A stretch of DNA of 64,000 nt from positions 1-64,000 of the forward strand of contig NZ_DIHC01000057.1 of assembly GCF_002419965.1 (NCBI RefSeq), in the 5' to 3' direction. The notes beneath the pieces were generated by a model. The model had not been told where the DNA came from, made no database searches, and saw nothing but the letters and a program-made list of their open reading frames with translations. Made by a program: the position numbers and the translations under genes. Positions 50,640 to 59,894 of the stretch are shown piece by piece; the stretch's first letter is position 1; each line of letters starts with the position of its first letter. The stretch is from Pseudomonas sp. UBA5706 (GTDB lineage Bacteria; Pseudomonadota; Gammaproteobacteria; Pseudomonadales; Pseudomonadaceae).

Positions 50640-51788
50640 TCAGGTTCGAGCCGCAGCCACCTGAACCCCTTCGGTCTCGGCACTGAGTTCGCGCACAGCG
50701 ATATAGCGTTCGCTGCGGCGAGTGCGGTCCATTACCTGCCCGACCAGCTGGCCGCAGGCCGCATCGATATCTTCACCACGGGTCGTGCGCACGGTCACGT
50801 TGAATCCGGCCTGATGCAGCAGGTCCTGGAAACGACGGATCGCATTATTGCTAGGACGCTCGTAACCCGAATGAGGGAACGGGTTGAACGGGATCAGGTT
50901 GACCTTGCAAGGCGTGTCCTTGAGCAACTCGATCATCTCGATGGCGTGCTCGGGCCTGTCGTTGACATCCTTGAGCAACGTGTACTCGATGGTCAACACG
51001 CGCTTTTCGCCCAGTGCCGACATGTAGTTGCGGCAGGACTCGAGCAGCATCTTCAACGGATACTTCTTGTTGATCGGTACCAACTGATTACGCAGCGCAT
51101 CGTTCGGTGCGTGCAGTGACAACGCCAGCGAAACATCAATGTGCTTGGCCAGTTGATCGATCATCGGCACCACGCCCGAGGTGGACAAGGTCACCCGGCG
51201 CTTGGAAATGCCATAACCCAGGTCATCCATCATCAGATGCATCGCCGAGATAACGTTGTCGAAGTTCAGCAATGGCTCGCCCATCCCCATCATCACCACG
51301 TTGGTGATGGCGCGGTCGATGGTGGCCGGGACACTGCCGAAGGATTTGTTGGCAATCCACACCTGGCCGATGACTTCGGCGGCGGTGAGATTGCTATTGA
51401 AGCCTTGCTTGCCGGTAGAGCAGAAACTGCAATCCAGCGCACAGCCCGCCTGGGAGGACACGCACAACGTGCCGCGCTTGCCCTGCGGGATGTAGACGGT
51501 CTCGACGCAGCTGCCGGACTCTACGCGCACGACCCACTTACGGGTGCCGTCGCTGGAGATGTCCTCGCTGACAACTTCGGGACCACGAATTTCGGCACGG
51601 CGCTCGAGCTTTTCGCGCAGCGCCTTGCCGACGTTCGTCATGGCTTCGAAATTATCGACGCCAAAATGGTGAATCCACTTCATGACCTGACCGGCACGGA
51701 AGCGTTTCTCCCCGATGGACTCGAAGAATTTTTCCATTTCCGGCTGGGTCAGACCCAGCAGGTTGATTTTGCCAGTTGTATCAGTCAT
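50640..51788 (-). CDS. rlmN: Dual-specificity 23S rRNA (A2503)/tRNA (A37) C2-methyltransferase
   Basis: A 382-residue radical-SAM enzyme. The 4Fe-4S cluster motif is CALDCSFCSTG, preceded by SSQAGC; the substrate-radical and catalytic Cys are in the CNFCYS-like C-terminal part, with AACGQLV near the end. GMGEPLLNFDNV is typical of the family. It methylates A2503 and thereby affects peptidyl-transferase-site function. It lies between ndk and pilW. Confidence 0.96.
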   Translation of the reverse strand: MTDTTGKINLLGLTQPEMEKFFESIGEKRFRAGQVMKWIHHFGVDNFEAMTNVGKALREKLERRAEIRGPEVVSEDISSDGTRKWVVRVESGSCVETVYIPQGKRGTLCVSSQAGCALDCSFCSTGKQGFNSNLTAAEVIGQVWIANKSFGSVPATIDRAITNVVMMGMGEPLLNFDNVISAMHLMMDDLGYGISKRRVTLSTSGVVPMIDQLAKHIDVSLALSLHAPNDALRNQLVPINKKYPLKMLLESCRNYMSALGEKRVLTIEYTLLKDVNDRPEHAIEMIELLKDTPCKVNLIPFNPFPHSGYERPSNNAIRRFQDLLHQAGFNVTVRTTRGEDIDAACGQLVGQVMDRTRRSERYIAVRELSAETEGVQVAAART

Positions 51789-51815
51789 GGATTCACCCTC
51801 ACTCGCAGCAGCAGC

Positions 51816-52241
51816 TTAGCGAGTGGTTACCTCGGTAGCAGCGAAGAAGTAAGCAATTTCGCGAGCAGCAGCAGCTTCGGAATCCGAGCCGTGAACAGCG
51901 TTGGCATCGATGGAGTCAGCGAAGTCAGCACGGATGGTGCCGGCAGCAGCTTCTTTAGGGTTGGTCGCACCCATCAGCTCACGGTTCAGCGCGATAGCGT
52001 TTTCGCCTTCCAGAACCTGAACGACAACCGGACCGGAGATCATGAAGGCAACCAGGTCACCAAAGAAACCACGAGCGCTGTGTTCAGCGTAGAAACCTTC
52101 TGCTTCGGCTTTAGACAGTTGCTTCAGCTTGGAAGCAACGACGCGCAGACCGGCTTTTTCAAAGCGGGTGGTGATCTCGCCGATTACGTTTTTTGCAACG
52201 GCATCGGGCTTGATGATCGAGAAAGTACGTTGAACAGCCAT
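51816..52241 (-). CDS. ndk: Nucleoside diphosphate kinase
   Basis: A 141-residue enzyme that transfers phosphate between nucleoside tri- and diphosphates. The active-site His lies in NAVHGSDS, and FSIIKPDAVAKN is the usual N-terminal motif. Length is standard for the small tetrameric bacterial type. GGAG lies before the ATG. The likely promoter -10 (TATAAT, 52289-52294 on the minus strand) lies in the loop of the upstream terminator. Confidence 0.97.
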   Translation of the reverse strand: MAVQRTFSIIKPDAVAKNVIGEITTRFEKAGLRVVASKLKQLSKAEAEGFYAEHSARGFFGDLVAFMISGPVVVQVLEGENAIALNRELMGATNPKEAAAGTIRADFADSIDANAVHGSDSEAAAAREIAYFFAATEVTTR

Positions 52242-52279
52242 GGTGGAACTCCAGAAACGGTGATTATTGCGAAAAATTA

Positions 52280-52302
52280 AACCCGCGAATTATACGCGGG
52301 TT
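52280..52302 (-). terminator. Terminator of the isc operon with an embedded -10 for ndk
   Basis: AACCCGCG (52280-52287) and CGCGGGTT (52295-52302) pair perfectly; on the minus strand the stem is followed by TAATTTTTC, giving an intrinsic terminator after iscX. The loop on that strand reads TATAATT, a perfect -10 hexamer suitably placed (about 50 bp before the ATG) for ndk. Confidence 0.75.
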
Positions 52303-52331
52303 CTGGTGTATTGCCTAACGTGCAAAGATGA

Positions 52332-52532
52332 TCAGTCTATTTCATCGGCCCAGCGGGTCTGGACCGCTTCCAGTACCTTCTCGCCTACCCTGCCGGACGT
52401 ATCGTCGAACTCCGGCAACTGGAGGATCATCTTCTGCAGTTTGGTGAAACCTACCGAGTAGGGATCGACTCCAGGGTGGGCTTCGGCCAGCTCTTCGGCG
52501 ATGCGCTGGACATCATTCCAACCATAGCTCAT
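52332..52532 (-). CDS. iscX: Fe-S cluster assembly protein IscX
   Basis: A 66-residue acidic protein (MSYGWNDVQRIAEELAEAHPGVDP, with a conserved DxxxVGFTKLQKMI segment, abbreviated). IscX is a small iron-binding regulator of IscS. Length and position after fdx at the end of the isc operon are standard. Confidence 0.93.
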   Translation of the reverse strand: MSYGWNDVQRIAEELAEAHPGVDPYSVGFTKLQKMILQLPEFDDTSGRVGEKVLEAVQTRWADEID

Positions 52533-52545
52533 GACAATCCCTCGA

Positions 52546-52887
52546 TCAGTGCGGCGCTTCAGCGGCGTGGTTAAGCGAATACTTCGGGATCTCGACCGTC
52601 AGGTCTTCGGTACCGACCTTGGCCTGACAGGCCAGACGCGAAGTGGGCTCCAGCCCCCACGCACGATCAAGGTAGTCCTCTTCCAGCTCATCGGCCTCCT
52701 CCAGCGAATTGAAGCCTTCGCGAACGATGCAGTGGCACGTCGTGCAGGCACACACTCCGCCGCACGCACTTTCCATGTCGATGTGGTGTTCGTGAGCCAG
52801 TTCCAGAATCGATATGCCTGGCTCAGCCTCCACGACCAGCCCCTCCGGACAAAACTCCTTGTGGGGCAGAAAAATCACCTGCGGCAT
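52546..52887 (-). CDS. fdx: ISC-type 2Fe-2S ferredoxin
   Basis: A 113-residue adrenodoxin-like ferredoxin. The cluster-binding Cys pattern is visible as CGGVCACTTCHCIV with a fourth Cys in RLACQAKV. It supplies electrons for cluster assembly on IscU. It follows hscA after 3 bp, and iscX follows after 13 bp. Confidence 0.95.
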   Translation of the reverse strand: MPQVIFLPHKEFCPEGLVVEAEPGISILELAHEHHIDMESACGGVCACTTCHCIVREGFNSLEEADELEEDYLDRAWGLEPTSRLACQAKVGTEDLTVEIPKYSLNHAAEAPH

Positions 52888-52890
52888 CAG

Positions 52891-54753
52891 TTATTCCTCA
52901 ATCTCATTCAGGTTGCGTCCCGACAAGGCGGCCTTGACCGTCGAGTCCAGGCGGCGGGCTGCGAACGCATCGGTCACCTGCGACAGACGCTTGGTCTGCT
53001 GCTCGATAGCCGCACCGTCGCTGCCCTTCATCAATTCACGGAGTTGCTCGACCTGCATGTCAATGACTACGCGCTCTTCGGCGTCGAGCAAACGTTCACC
53101 GTCGGCCTGCAGTGCGCCTTCGACGGCTTCGATGAGCCGCTGGGCGTCGACCTGCTGCTCGCGCAACACGCGGGCGACCTTGTCATCACCGGCGTACTGG
53201 AACGAGTCCTTGAGCATGCGGGCGACTTCGCCATCGGTCAGGCCATAGGAAGGCTTGACCTGGATGCTGGACTCCACGCCGGACGCCAGTTCGCGAGCGG
53301 ACACACTCAGCAGGCCATCGGCATCGACCTGGAAAGTGACGCGAATCTTCGCCGCACCAGCGACCATCGCCGGAATGCCGCGCAGGTCGAAACGCGCCAG
53401 CGAACGGCAGTCGCTGATCAGCTCACGCTCACCTTGCAGGACGTGAATCATCATCGCCGACTGACCGTCCTTGTAGGTGGTGAACTCTTGCGCGCGAGCC
53501 ACGGGAATCGTGGTGTTGCGCGCAATCACCTTCTCCATCAGCCCGCCCATGGTCTCAAGCCCCAAGGACAGCGGAATGACGTCCAGCAGCAACAGTTCGC
53601 CACCCTCGCGCTTGTTGCCGGCGAGTGTGTCGGCCTGAATCGCCGCGCCGATAGCGACCACCTGGTCCGGGTCGATCTCGGTCAGCGGCTGGCGACCAAA
53701 CAAGTCGGCGACCGCTTCACGCACACGCGGCACGCGAGTCGAGCCGCCGACCATCACCACCGCTTCCACCTCATTCATCTCGATGCCGCAATCACGTACG
53801 GCACGACGGCAAGCCTTGAGGCTGCGAGCGATCATCGGCTCGATCAGTGCATCGAAAGAAGCGCGAGTCAGCACACCGCGCCACTGGCCATAAACGACAT
53901 CGACCGAATCGGTATCGGTCAATGCCTCTTTGGCGGCGCAGGCGGTCTGCATCAGGCTGCGCTGGGCAGAGGGATCCAGATCATTCGACAGACCGGCCTC
54001 AGTGATGATCCAGTTGGCAATGGCGTGGTCGAAATCGTCCCCACCCAGCGCGCTGTCGCCGCCGGTGGCCATGACTTCGAAGACACCACCCGTCAGGCGC
54101 AGAATCGAGATATCGAAGGTGCCGCCCCCCAGGTCATAGATCGCCACAACGCCTTCGGCATTCTGATCCAGACCGTAAGCCACCGCGGCGGCCGTGGGCT
54201 CGTTAAGCAAGCGCAGCACGGTGAGGCCCGCCAGCTTGGCGGCGTCCTTGGTGGCTTGCCGCTGGGCGTCGTCGAAATAAGCAGGAACAGTGATCACTGC
54301 ACCGACCAGATCGCCACCCAGCGTCGCCTCGGCGCGCTGACGCAGCACCTTGAGGATGTCAGCGGACACTTCGACCGGGCTTTTTGCCCCCTGCACGGTA
54401 TCGATGAAGGGCATGTGCGACTCGCCGCCGATGAAGCGGTAAGGCAGTTGCTCACCCAAGTGTTTCACATCGGAAATGCCACGCCCCATGAGGCGCTTGA
54501 CCGAAATGATGGTGTTCAGCGGGTCGGTTGCGGCGGCGTCCTTCGCGGACTGTCCGACTTCGACACGGTCGGCGTGATAACGCACCGCCGAAGGCAGGAT
54601 GACCTGTCCGTGCTGATCGGGAAGAGGCTCACTGATGCCGCTGCGCAGGGCAGCGACCAGCGAGTTGGTGGTGCCGAGATCGATCCCGACGGCCAGACGA
54701 CGCTGATGAGGTTGTGGACTTTGGCCGGGTTCGGCGATCTGCAGTAGAGCCAT
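52891..54753 (-). CDS. hscA: Fe-S protein assembly chaperone HscA
   Basis: A 620-residue Hsp70-class chaperone dedicated to IscU. ATPase-domain signatures are VGIDLGTTNSLVA, IYDLGGGTFDISIL and VVMVGGSTRVPRVREAV, and the substrate domain follows from about 380. With HscB it releases the new Fe-S cluster from IscU using ATP. It lies between hscB and fdx in the isc operon. Confidence 0.96.
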   Translation of the reverse strand: MALLQIAEPGQSPQPHQRRLAVGIDLGTTNSLVAALRSGISEPLPDQHGQVILPSAVRYHADRVEVGQSAKDAAATDPLNTIISVKRLMGRGISDVKHLGEQLPYRFIGGESHMPFIDTVQGAKSPVEVSADILKVLRQRAEATLGGDLVGAVITVPAYFDDAQRQATKDAAKLAGLTVLRLLNEPTAAAVAYGLDQNAEGVVAIYDLGGGTFDISILRLTGGVFEVMATGGDSALGGDDFDHAIANWIITEAGLSNDLDPSAQRSLMQTACAAKEALTDTDSVDVVYGQWRGVLTRASFDALIEPMIARSLKACRRAVRDCGIEMNEVEAVVMVGGSTRVPRVREAVADLFGRQPLTEIDPDQVVAIGAAIQADTLAGNKREGGELLLLDVIPLSLGLETMGGLMEKVIARNTTIPVARAQEFTTYKDGQSAMMIHVLQGERELISDCRSLARFDLRGIPAMVAGAAKIRVTFQVDADGLLSVSARELASGVESSIQVKPSYGLTDGEVARMLKDSFQYAGDDKVARVLREQQVDAQRLIEAVEGALQADGERLLDAEERVVIDMQVEQLRELMKGSDGAAIEQQTKRLSQVTDAFAARRLDSTVKAALSGRNLNEIEE

Positions 54754-54799
54754 TGCTTTTCTGATATCACTGGCGCGCCGCCCAGGAGGCGGCGCGGGG

Positions 54800-55318
54800 T
54801 TAATCGTCGAGGCGCTCTTCCAGCTGGCGCACTTCGTAGGAGAGCTTGTCGAGGAACTGCATGCGGCGCATCAGCCTTTCGGCCTGCTCGCGCTGTGCAG
54901 CATCGTCCCAACAGGCTGCGAAGCTTTCGTTCAGTTCTTCCTGCGCCAACTTGAGACGACGCTTGAAGGTCGCCACACCGTCCAGGTCCGCTGCATCCTG
55001 CAGGTCTTCGAGTTCCTCGCGCCACTGCATCTGCTGCATCAGGAACTCGGGGTCGTGCACGGTGACTTCCAGCGGAACTTCGCCCCTGAGCGCCAACAGG
55101 TAACGCGCCCGCTTCGGCGCGCTCTTGAGGGTCTGGTAGGCATCGTTCAGGCTCGCCGAGCGCTCCAGCGCAACACGCTGCTCACGCGCGGAGGCGTCAG
55201 CGAAGCGGTCGGGGTGCACGCTACGGGCGAGCTCGCGATAACGCGTGGCAAGCAGATCCAGATCCAGGCGAAAGCCCGGTTGCAGATCGAATAAAGCGAA
55301 GTGACAAGGAGTACCCAC
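54800..55318 (-). CDS. hscB: Fe-S assembly co-chaperone HscB
   Basis: A 172-residue J-domain protein. The J domain (about 1-75) has the essential HPD (SVHPDRFAD), and the C-terminal helical bundle binds IscU (RRMQFLDKLSYEVRQLEERL). The start is a GTG at 55318, since family members begin at (M)GTPCHFALFDLQP; AAGGAG lies seven bases upstream, and the longer frame runs into iscA. It stimulates HscA ATPase. Confidence 0.93.
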   Translation of the reverse strand: MGTPCHFALFDLQPGFRLDLDLLATRYRELARSVHPDRFADASAREQRVALERSASLNDAYQTLKSAPKRARYLLALRGEVPLEVTVHDPEFLMQQMQWREELEDLQDAADLDGVATFKRRLKLAQEELNESFAACWDDAAQREQAERLMRRMQFLDKLSYEVRQLEERLDD

Positions 55319-55326
55319 AATAAGCC

Positions 55327-55650
55327 TCAGACGTTGAAGCTTTCGCCGCAGCCACATTCACCGCGCGAGTTGGGGTTATTGAACTTGAAGCCTTCGTTCA
55401 ACCCTTCCTTGACGAAATCAAGCTCGGTGCCGTCGAGGTAAACCAGACTCTTGGGATCGATGATCACCTTGACGCCATAGTGCTCGAACACTGTGTCTTC
55501 ACTTTCCGGCTCGTCGACGAACTCGAGTACATAAGCCAGGCCGGAACACCCCGTGGTGCGAACACCCAGGCGAATGCCATCACCTTTGCCGCGCCCTTCG
55601 AGGGAGCGACGCACGTGGTTAGCGGCAGCTTCGGTCATGCTGATAGCCAT
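55327..55650 (-). CDS. iscA: Fe-S cluster assembly protein IscA
   Basis: A 107-residue A-type carrier with the three conserved Cys in TTGCSG and GECGCGESF. It accepts clusters from IscU and passes them to apo-targets, especially 4Fe-4S proteins. It lies between iscU and hscB, separated by 35 and 8 bp. Confidence 0.96.
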   Translation of the reverse strand: MAISMTEAAANHVRRSLEGRGKGDGIRLGVRTTGCSGLAYVLEFVDEPESEDTVFEHYGVKVIIDPKSLVYLDGTELDFVKEGLNEGFKFNNPNSRGECGCGESFNV

Positions 55651-55685
55651 CGTGACTCCTTACTTGCAAGCGGGATGAAGACTGC

Positions 55686-56072
55686 TCAGAGCAGGCCTTT
55701 CTTCTGCTTGTAGTCGTGAACGGCAGCCTTGATAGCGTCTTCGGCGAGTACGGAGCAGTGAATCTTCACCGGCGGCAGCGCCAGTTCTTCAGCCAGCTGA
55801 GTGTTTTTGATGGTCTCTGCTTCGGCCAGCGTCTTGCCTTTCATCCACTCGGTTGCCAGGGAGCTGGAAGCGATGGCCGAACCGCAGCCATAGGTCTTGA
55901 ACTTGGCGTCTTCGATAATGCCTTGCTCATTGACTTTGATCTGCAGGCGCATGACGTCGCCGCAAGCTGGCGCGCCGACCATGCCGGTGCCAACATCAGG
56001 ATCTTCCGCGTTCATCTTGCCGACGTTGCGCGGGTTCTCGTAGTGGTCAATGACCTTTTCGCTGTAAGCCAT
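55686..56072 (-). CDS. iscU: Fe-S cluster scaffold protein IscU
   Basis: A 128-residue scaffold with the three ligand Cys in GAPACGDVM, KTYGCGSAIASS and KIHCSVLAEDAI, and the HscA recognition segment LPPVK. Clusters are built here with sulfur from IscS. It follows iscS after 90 bp. Confidence 0.97.
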   Translation of the reverse strand: MAYSEKVIDHYENPRNVGKMNAEDPDVGTGMVGAPACGDVMRLQIKVNEQGIIEDAKFKTYGCGSAIASSSLATEWMKGKTLAEAETIKNTQLAEELALPPVKIHCSVLAEDAIKAAVHDYKQKKGLL

Positions 56073-56162
56073 GGTGCATTCCTCATCAGGTTCGTCGCTC
56101 TCGCGACACTTTGAAAACTAACGAATCCGGTTTTAAAGTGCCGCGTCTGTGGCGACTTTAAA

Positions 56163-57377
56163 TTAGTGCGCCGCCCACTCGATCTTGGAGATGTCGACGC
56201 CGTCTTTGAACATGTCCCACAGCGGCGACAAGGCGCGCAGCTTAGTGACCGCCTCGCAGACTTTCTGCGCAGCCCAATCGATTTCTTCTTCAGTGGTGAA
56301 GCGGCCAAAGGTGAAGCGAATCGAGCTGTGTGCCAGCTCGTCGTTGCGGCCCAGGGCGCGCAGCACGTAGGAAGGCTCCAGAGAAGCAGATGTGCACGCT
56401 GAACCGGACGAAACCGCCAGATCCTTGAGCGCCATGATCAGCGACTCGCCTTCGACATAGTTGAAGCTCAGGTTCAGGTTGTGCGGCACGCGGGCCGTCA
56501 GGCTTCCGTTGACGTACAACTCTTCCAGATGCTCGACCTGCTGGTAAAAACGGTCGCTAAGCGCCTTGATTCGCACGTTCTCGGCAGTCATGTCTTCCTT
56601 GGCAATACGGAAGGCTTCGCCCATGCCGACGATCTGGTGAGTCGCCAGGGTGCCGGAACGCATGCCGCGCTCATGACCGCCACCGTGCATGGTCGCCTCG
56701 ATACGTACGCGAGGCTTGCGGCTGACGTACAGCGCGCCAATGCCTTTGGGGCCGTACGTCTTGTGGGCAGAGAAGGACATCATGTCGACTTTCAGCTTCG
56801 ACAGGTCGATATCAACCTTGCCGGTTGACTGTGCAGCGTCGACATGGAACAGCACGCCGCGCGAGCGGGTCAGCTCGCCAATGGCTGCGATATCGTTGAT
56901 CGTGCCGATTTCGTTGTTCACATGCATGATCGAAACCAGGATGGTGTCGTCACGCAGAACAGCTTCGATCATCGCCGCAGTGATCAGACCGTCTGTGGTC
57001 GGCTCCAGGTAGGTGACTTCGAACCCTTCGCGCTCCAATTGGCGCATGGTGTCCAGAACAGCCTTGTGTTCGATCTTGCTGGTGATCAGGTGCTTGCCCT
57101 TGGTGCCGTAGAAATGCGCCGCACCCTTGATCGCGAGGTTATCGGACTCGGTGGCACCGGAGGTCCAGACGATTTCACGCGGGTCGGCATTGACCAGATC
57201 GGCGACCTGACGACGTGCGTTCTCGACCGCTTCCTCGGCTTTCCAGCCAAAGACGTGGGAGCGAGACGCCGGGTTGCCGAAGTTGCCATCGACCAGCAGG
57301 CAATCGCTCATTTTTTGCGCAACACGCGGATCGACCGGGGTCGTCGCGGAATAATCGAGGTAAATCGGCAATCTCAT
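56163..57377 (-). CDS. iscS: Cysteine desulfurase IscS
   Basis: A 404-residue PLP enzyme that takes sulfur from cysteine for Fe-S clusters and tRNA thiolation. It shows the PLP-Lys region in MSFSAHKTYGPKGIGALY, HAAQST-type residues (HVDAAQSTGK), and the active-site Cys loop in SSGSACTSASLEPSYVLRA. The start at 57377 (MRLPIYLDYSATTP) gives the standard length; a longer frame would add 16 residues. It follows iscR after 44 bp. Confidence 0.97.
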   Translation of the reverse strand: MRLPIYLDYSATTPVDPRVAQKMSDCLLVDGNFGNPASRSHVFGWKAEEAVENARRQVADLVNADPREIVWTSGATESDNLAIKGAAHFYGTKGKHLITSKIEHKAVLDTMRQLEREGFEVTYLEPTTDGLITAAMIEAVLRDDTILVSIMHVNNEIGTINDIAAIGELTRSRGVLFHVDAAQSTGKVDIDLSKLKVDMMSFSAHKTYGPKGIGALYVSRKPRVRIEATMHGGGHERGMRSGTLATHQIVGMGEAFRIAKEDMTAENVRIKALSDRFYQQVEHLEELYVNGSLTARVPHNLNLSFNYVEGESLIMALKDLAVSSGSACTSASLEPSYVLRALGRNDELAHSSIRFTFGRFTTEEEIDWAAQKVCEAVTKLRALSPLWDMFKDGVDISKIEWAAH

Positions 57378-57421
57378 TGAATATCTCCTATCGGGCAGGC
57401 GCGCCGCGCGTTCATCTGCGT

Positions 57422-57913
57422 TCACTCAACGGCGGATGTTTCAATCTTGTCCAGAAGCTGCGTTTTGTTGTTGCAGCGACGCAGATCCTGACGTTGGGCG
57501 ACTTCCTGCACTTCACGGCGAGTGACGAGGTCGGCCAGGCTGATACCGCTCAGAAATTCGTGAATCTGCTGACTGAGATCGCACCATAAATGGTGTGTCA
57601 GACAGGTATCGCCAGCATGGCAATCACCGAGACCCTGGCAACGTGTCGCGTCGACCGATTCATTGACCGCATCGATCACCTGTGCCACCTGAATCCCCTG
57701 CATGGTGCGGGACAACTGATAGCCGCCACCGGGTCCACGCACGCTGGACACCAGATTGCTGCGGCGCAGCTTGGCAAACAGTTGCTCAAGATAGGAAAGG
57801 GAAATCCCTTGCCGCTCGGAGATGTCGGCCAGGGACACTGGCCCATGCTGCGCATGTAACGCCAGGTCGAGCATGGCAGTTACGGCGTATCGGCCCTTTG
57901 TAGTCAGTCGCAT
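57422..57913 (-). CDS. iscR: Fe-S cluster-sensing regulator IscR
   Basis: A 163-residue Rrf2-family regulator. The N-terminal winged helix contains YAVTAMLDLALHAQHGPVSLADIS. The 2Fe-2S ligand Cys are in CQGLGDCHAGDTCLTHHLW, with the His as additional ligand. With a cluster it represses the isc operon from the type 1 box just upstream; the apo form controls other genes. It heads the isc operon. Confidence 0.97.
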   Translation of the reverse strand: MRLTTKGRYAVTAMLDLALHAQHGPVSLADISERQGISLSYLEQLFAKLRRSNLVSSVRGPGGGYQLSRTMQGIQVAQVIDAVNESVDATRCQGLGDCHAGDTCLTHHLWCDLSQQIHEFLSGISLADLVTRREVQEVAQRQDLRRCNNKTQLLDKIETSAVE

Positions 57914-57945
57914 GACATGTACCGCGGAGGTTCGGAATAGTGGCG

Positions 57946-57978
57946 AGTATGCTATTCCCGAGTATTTAAGTCAACTAT
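57946..57978 (-). promoter_or_regulatory. isc operon promoter overlapped by an IscR type 1 box
   Basis: On the minus strand TTGACT (57969-57974) and CATACT (57946-57951) are 17 bp apart, about 33 bp before iscR. A 25-bp site at 57954-57978, beginning ATAGTTGACTTAAATACTCG, matches the IscR type 1 consensus at nearly every position and covers the -35 region, as in E. coli. This predicts repression by cluster-loaded IscR. Confidence 0.85.
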
Positions 57979-58083
57979 AAGACCTAGTGAATTAGTCGGG
58001 ATTACCCGCAAAAGCGCGGCGGAATGATAGCAAAGCCAAGGCCGAAATAGCACGCGCGGGTTTTGCCTCGCAGCGCCACAGGC

Positions 58084-58887
58084 TTAATCCTGAATGACCC
58101 TGCCCTCATTTCGCTCATCGATGCAGTCGAACACTTCTTTGCGCAGCTCAGGAAGCTCCTTTTCGCGGTACTCGCAGCCCAGGCTCTTGAGCGCTTTGCC
58201 CATGTCCTCCATGCGCAGGTCCACGGCCTGCAGATGATCAAGCAGCTGACCGATCGCCCTGGCAACTGGATCCGGCATGTCTTCGCTGACGCCGTAGGCA
58301 TCGAAGCCGATCTTCTCTGCCATGGCCTTGCGCTTGGCTTGGGCGCTGTTTTGCTCGGAAGCGGCCTCGTCAACCTTGACGATAATCCGGCCGGGAATAC
58401 CGACTACGGTTGCGCCCGCTGGCACAGGCTTGGTGACCACTGCGTTGGAACCAACCTTCGCGCCCGCACCTACCGTAAACGGACCGAGCACCTTGGCGCC
58501 CGCCCCCACCACTACACCGGACTCCAGCGTCGGGTGGCGCTTGCCTTTATTCCAGCTGGTGCCGCCCAGGGTCACGCCTTGGTAGAGGGTCACGTCGTCA
58601 CCAATCTCAGCCGTTTCGCCGATGACGATGCCCATACCGTGATCGATGAAAAAGCGTCTGCCCACCTTGGCGCCGGGATGGATTTCGATCCCCGTCAGCC
58701 AGCGACCGAAGTTGGACACCATGCGCGCCAGCCATTTCAGATCCTTGCGCCATAACCAGCCAGACAATCGATGCAACCAGATCGCGTGCATGCCGGGGTA
58801 GCAGGTCAGCACTTCAAATGCATTTCGCGCCGCCGGATCACGGTGAAACACGCTTTGAATATCTTCTCGCAGACGCTCGAACATCAC
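58084..58887 (-). CDS. cysE: Serine O-acetyltransferase
   Basis: The first step of cysteine synthesis. The 267-residue enzyme (short, EpsC-like type with a C-terminal extension) has an N-terminal helical part and a left-handed beta-helix with hexapeptide repeats (IHPGAKVGRRFFIDHGMGIVIGETAEIG). The catalytic His-Asp region is in IDHGMGIV and GVTLGGTSWNKGKRHP. It overlaps the end of trmJ by four bases and lies just before the isc operon, fitting the shared need for cysteine sulfur. Confidence 0.94.
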   Translation of the reverse strand: MMFERLREDIQSVFHRDPAARNAFEVLTCYPGMHAIWLHRLSGWLWRKDLKWLARMVSNFGRWLTGIEIHPGAKVGRRFFIDHGMGIVIGETAEIGDDVTLYQGVTLGGTSWNKGKRHPTLESGVVVGAGAKVLGPFTVGAGAKVGSNAVVTKPVPAGATVVGIPGRIIVKVDEAASEQNSAQAKRKAMAEKIGFDAYGVSEDMPDPVARAIGQLLDHLQAVDLRMEDMGKALKSLGCEYREKELPELRKEVFDCIDERNEGRVIQD

Positions 58888-59657
58888 TGATCCTTCCGCT
58901 TGTAGGGCTCACCGTTGGCCGCTTTCTGGGTTTCGGTGAGGATGCCACGCAAAATGCTCATTTCAGATCGGTTGACAGCGCAACGTCCATAAAGCCGACG
59001 CAACCGCGCCATCAGGTGCCGAGGTTTCTCCGGGTCGAGGAAGCCGATGTTCACCAGGGTGGCTTGCAGATGATCGTAGAACTTCTCCATCTCATCCATC
59101 GTCGCCAGTTCGGTACTGCGCACCGAGTTCACCTCGAACTTCTCGACCTTGCTCGCCTGTCCTTCGCTCGCCAGCCACGCCATGCGCGTTTCATAGCTGA
59201 GCACCTGCACGGCGGCTGCAAGGTTCAGTGAGCTGAATTCGGGGTCGGAGGGGATATGCACGTGGAAGTGACAGCGTTGCAACTCCTCGTTGGTCAGCCC
59301 GGCGTATTCACGGCCGAACACCAACGCGATCTCTTCCCCCTGCGCGGCATGCTCTATCGTCTTGACGCCAGCTTCACGGGGGTCCAACAACGGCCAGGGG
59401 ATGCGACGGTCCCGGGCGCTGGTGCCCATCACCAGGTTGCAGCCGACCAGGGCATCTTCCAGGGTTGCAACCACCTGGGCGGTTTCCAGGATATCGCTGG
59501 CCCCCGAAGCGCGGGCATCGGCCTCATGGTGGGGAAACAGTGCAGGGTCGACCAGCACCAGACGTGCAAGTCCCATGTTCTTCATGGCACGCGCCGCGCC
59601 ACCGATATTTCCCGGATGGCTGGTTCCGACCAGGACAACACGAATATTTTGCAGCAC
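58884..59657 (-). CDS. trmJ: tRNA (cytidine/uridine-2'-O-)-methyltransferase TrmJ
   Basis: A 257-residue SPOUT-fold methyltransferase that modifies position 32 of several tRNAs. Motifs are VLVGTSHPGNIGGAARAMKNMG at the N-terminus (split here for length: TSHPGNIGGAARA is the key part), LVFGREYAGLTNEEL and IPSDPEFSSLNLAAAVQVLSYE in the SAM-binding knot. It is convergently coupled with cysE and divergent from suhB, the usual arrangement. Confidence 0.94.
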   Translation of the reverse strand: MLQNIRVVLVGTSHPGNIGGAARAMKNMGLARLVLVDPALFPHHEADARASGASDILETAQVVATLEDALVGCNLVMGTSARDRRIPWPLLDPREAGVKTIEHAAQGEEIALVFGREYAGLTNEELQRCHFHVHIPSDPEFSSLNLAAAVQVLSYETRMAWLASEGQASKVEKFEVNSVRSTELATMDEMEKFYDHLQATLVNIGFLDPEKPRHLMARLRRLYGRCAVNRSEMSILRGILTETQKAANGEPYKRKDQ

Positions 59658-59894
59658 GGGTGAAGTCTCGCTAGCAGGTGAAAAGGGGGTCGAATCTTAC
59701 AGAAGCGCCCGGCCCAAGGCTATGAACCCTTGCGCTCTGCACCCTACATACACCCTAAAACAGCAACGGGCCAGCCGCCTTGCAGTGGGCATGAGGTGAT
59801 CAGACGCAGGGGCAAACGGTTGAGTTGCGCTGGAAATCGTCGACAAGAACCCATAGAATGCCCGGCTCTCTTTAACGACCTAGGTGATACATCC

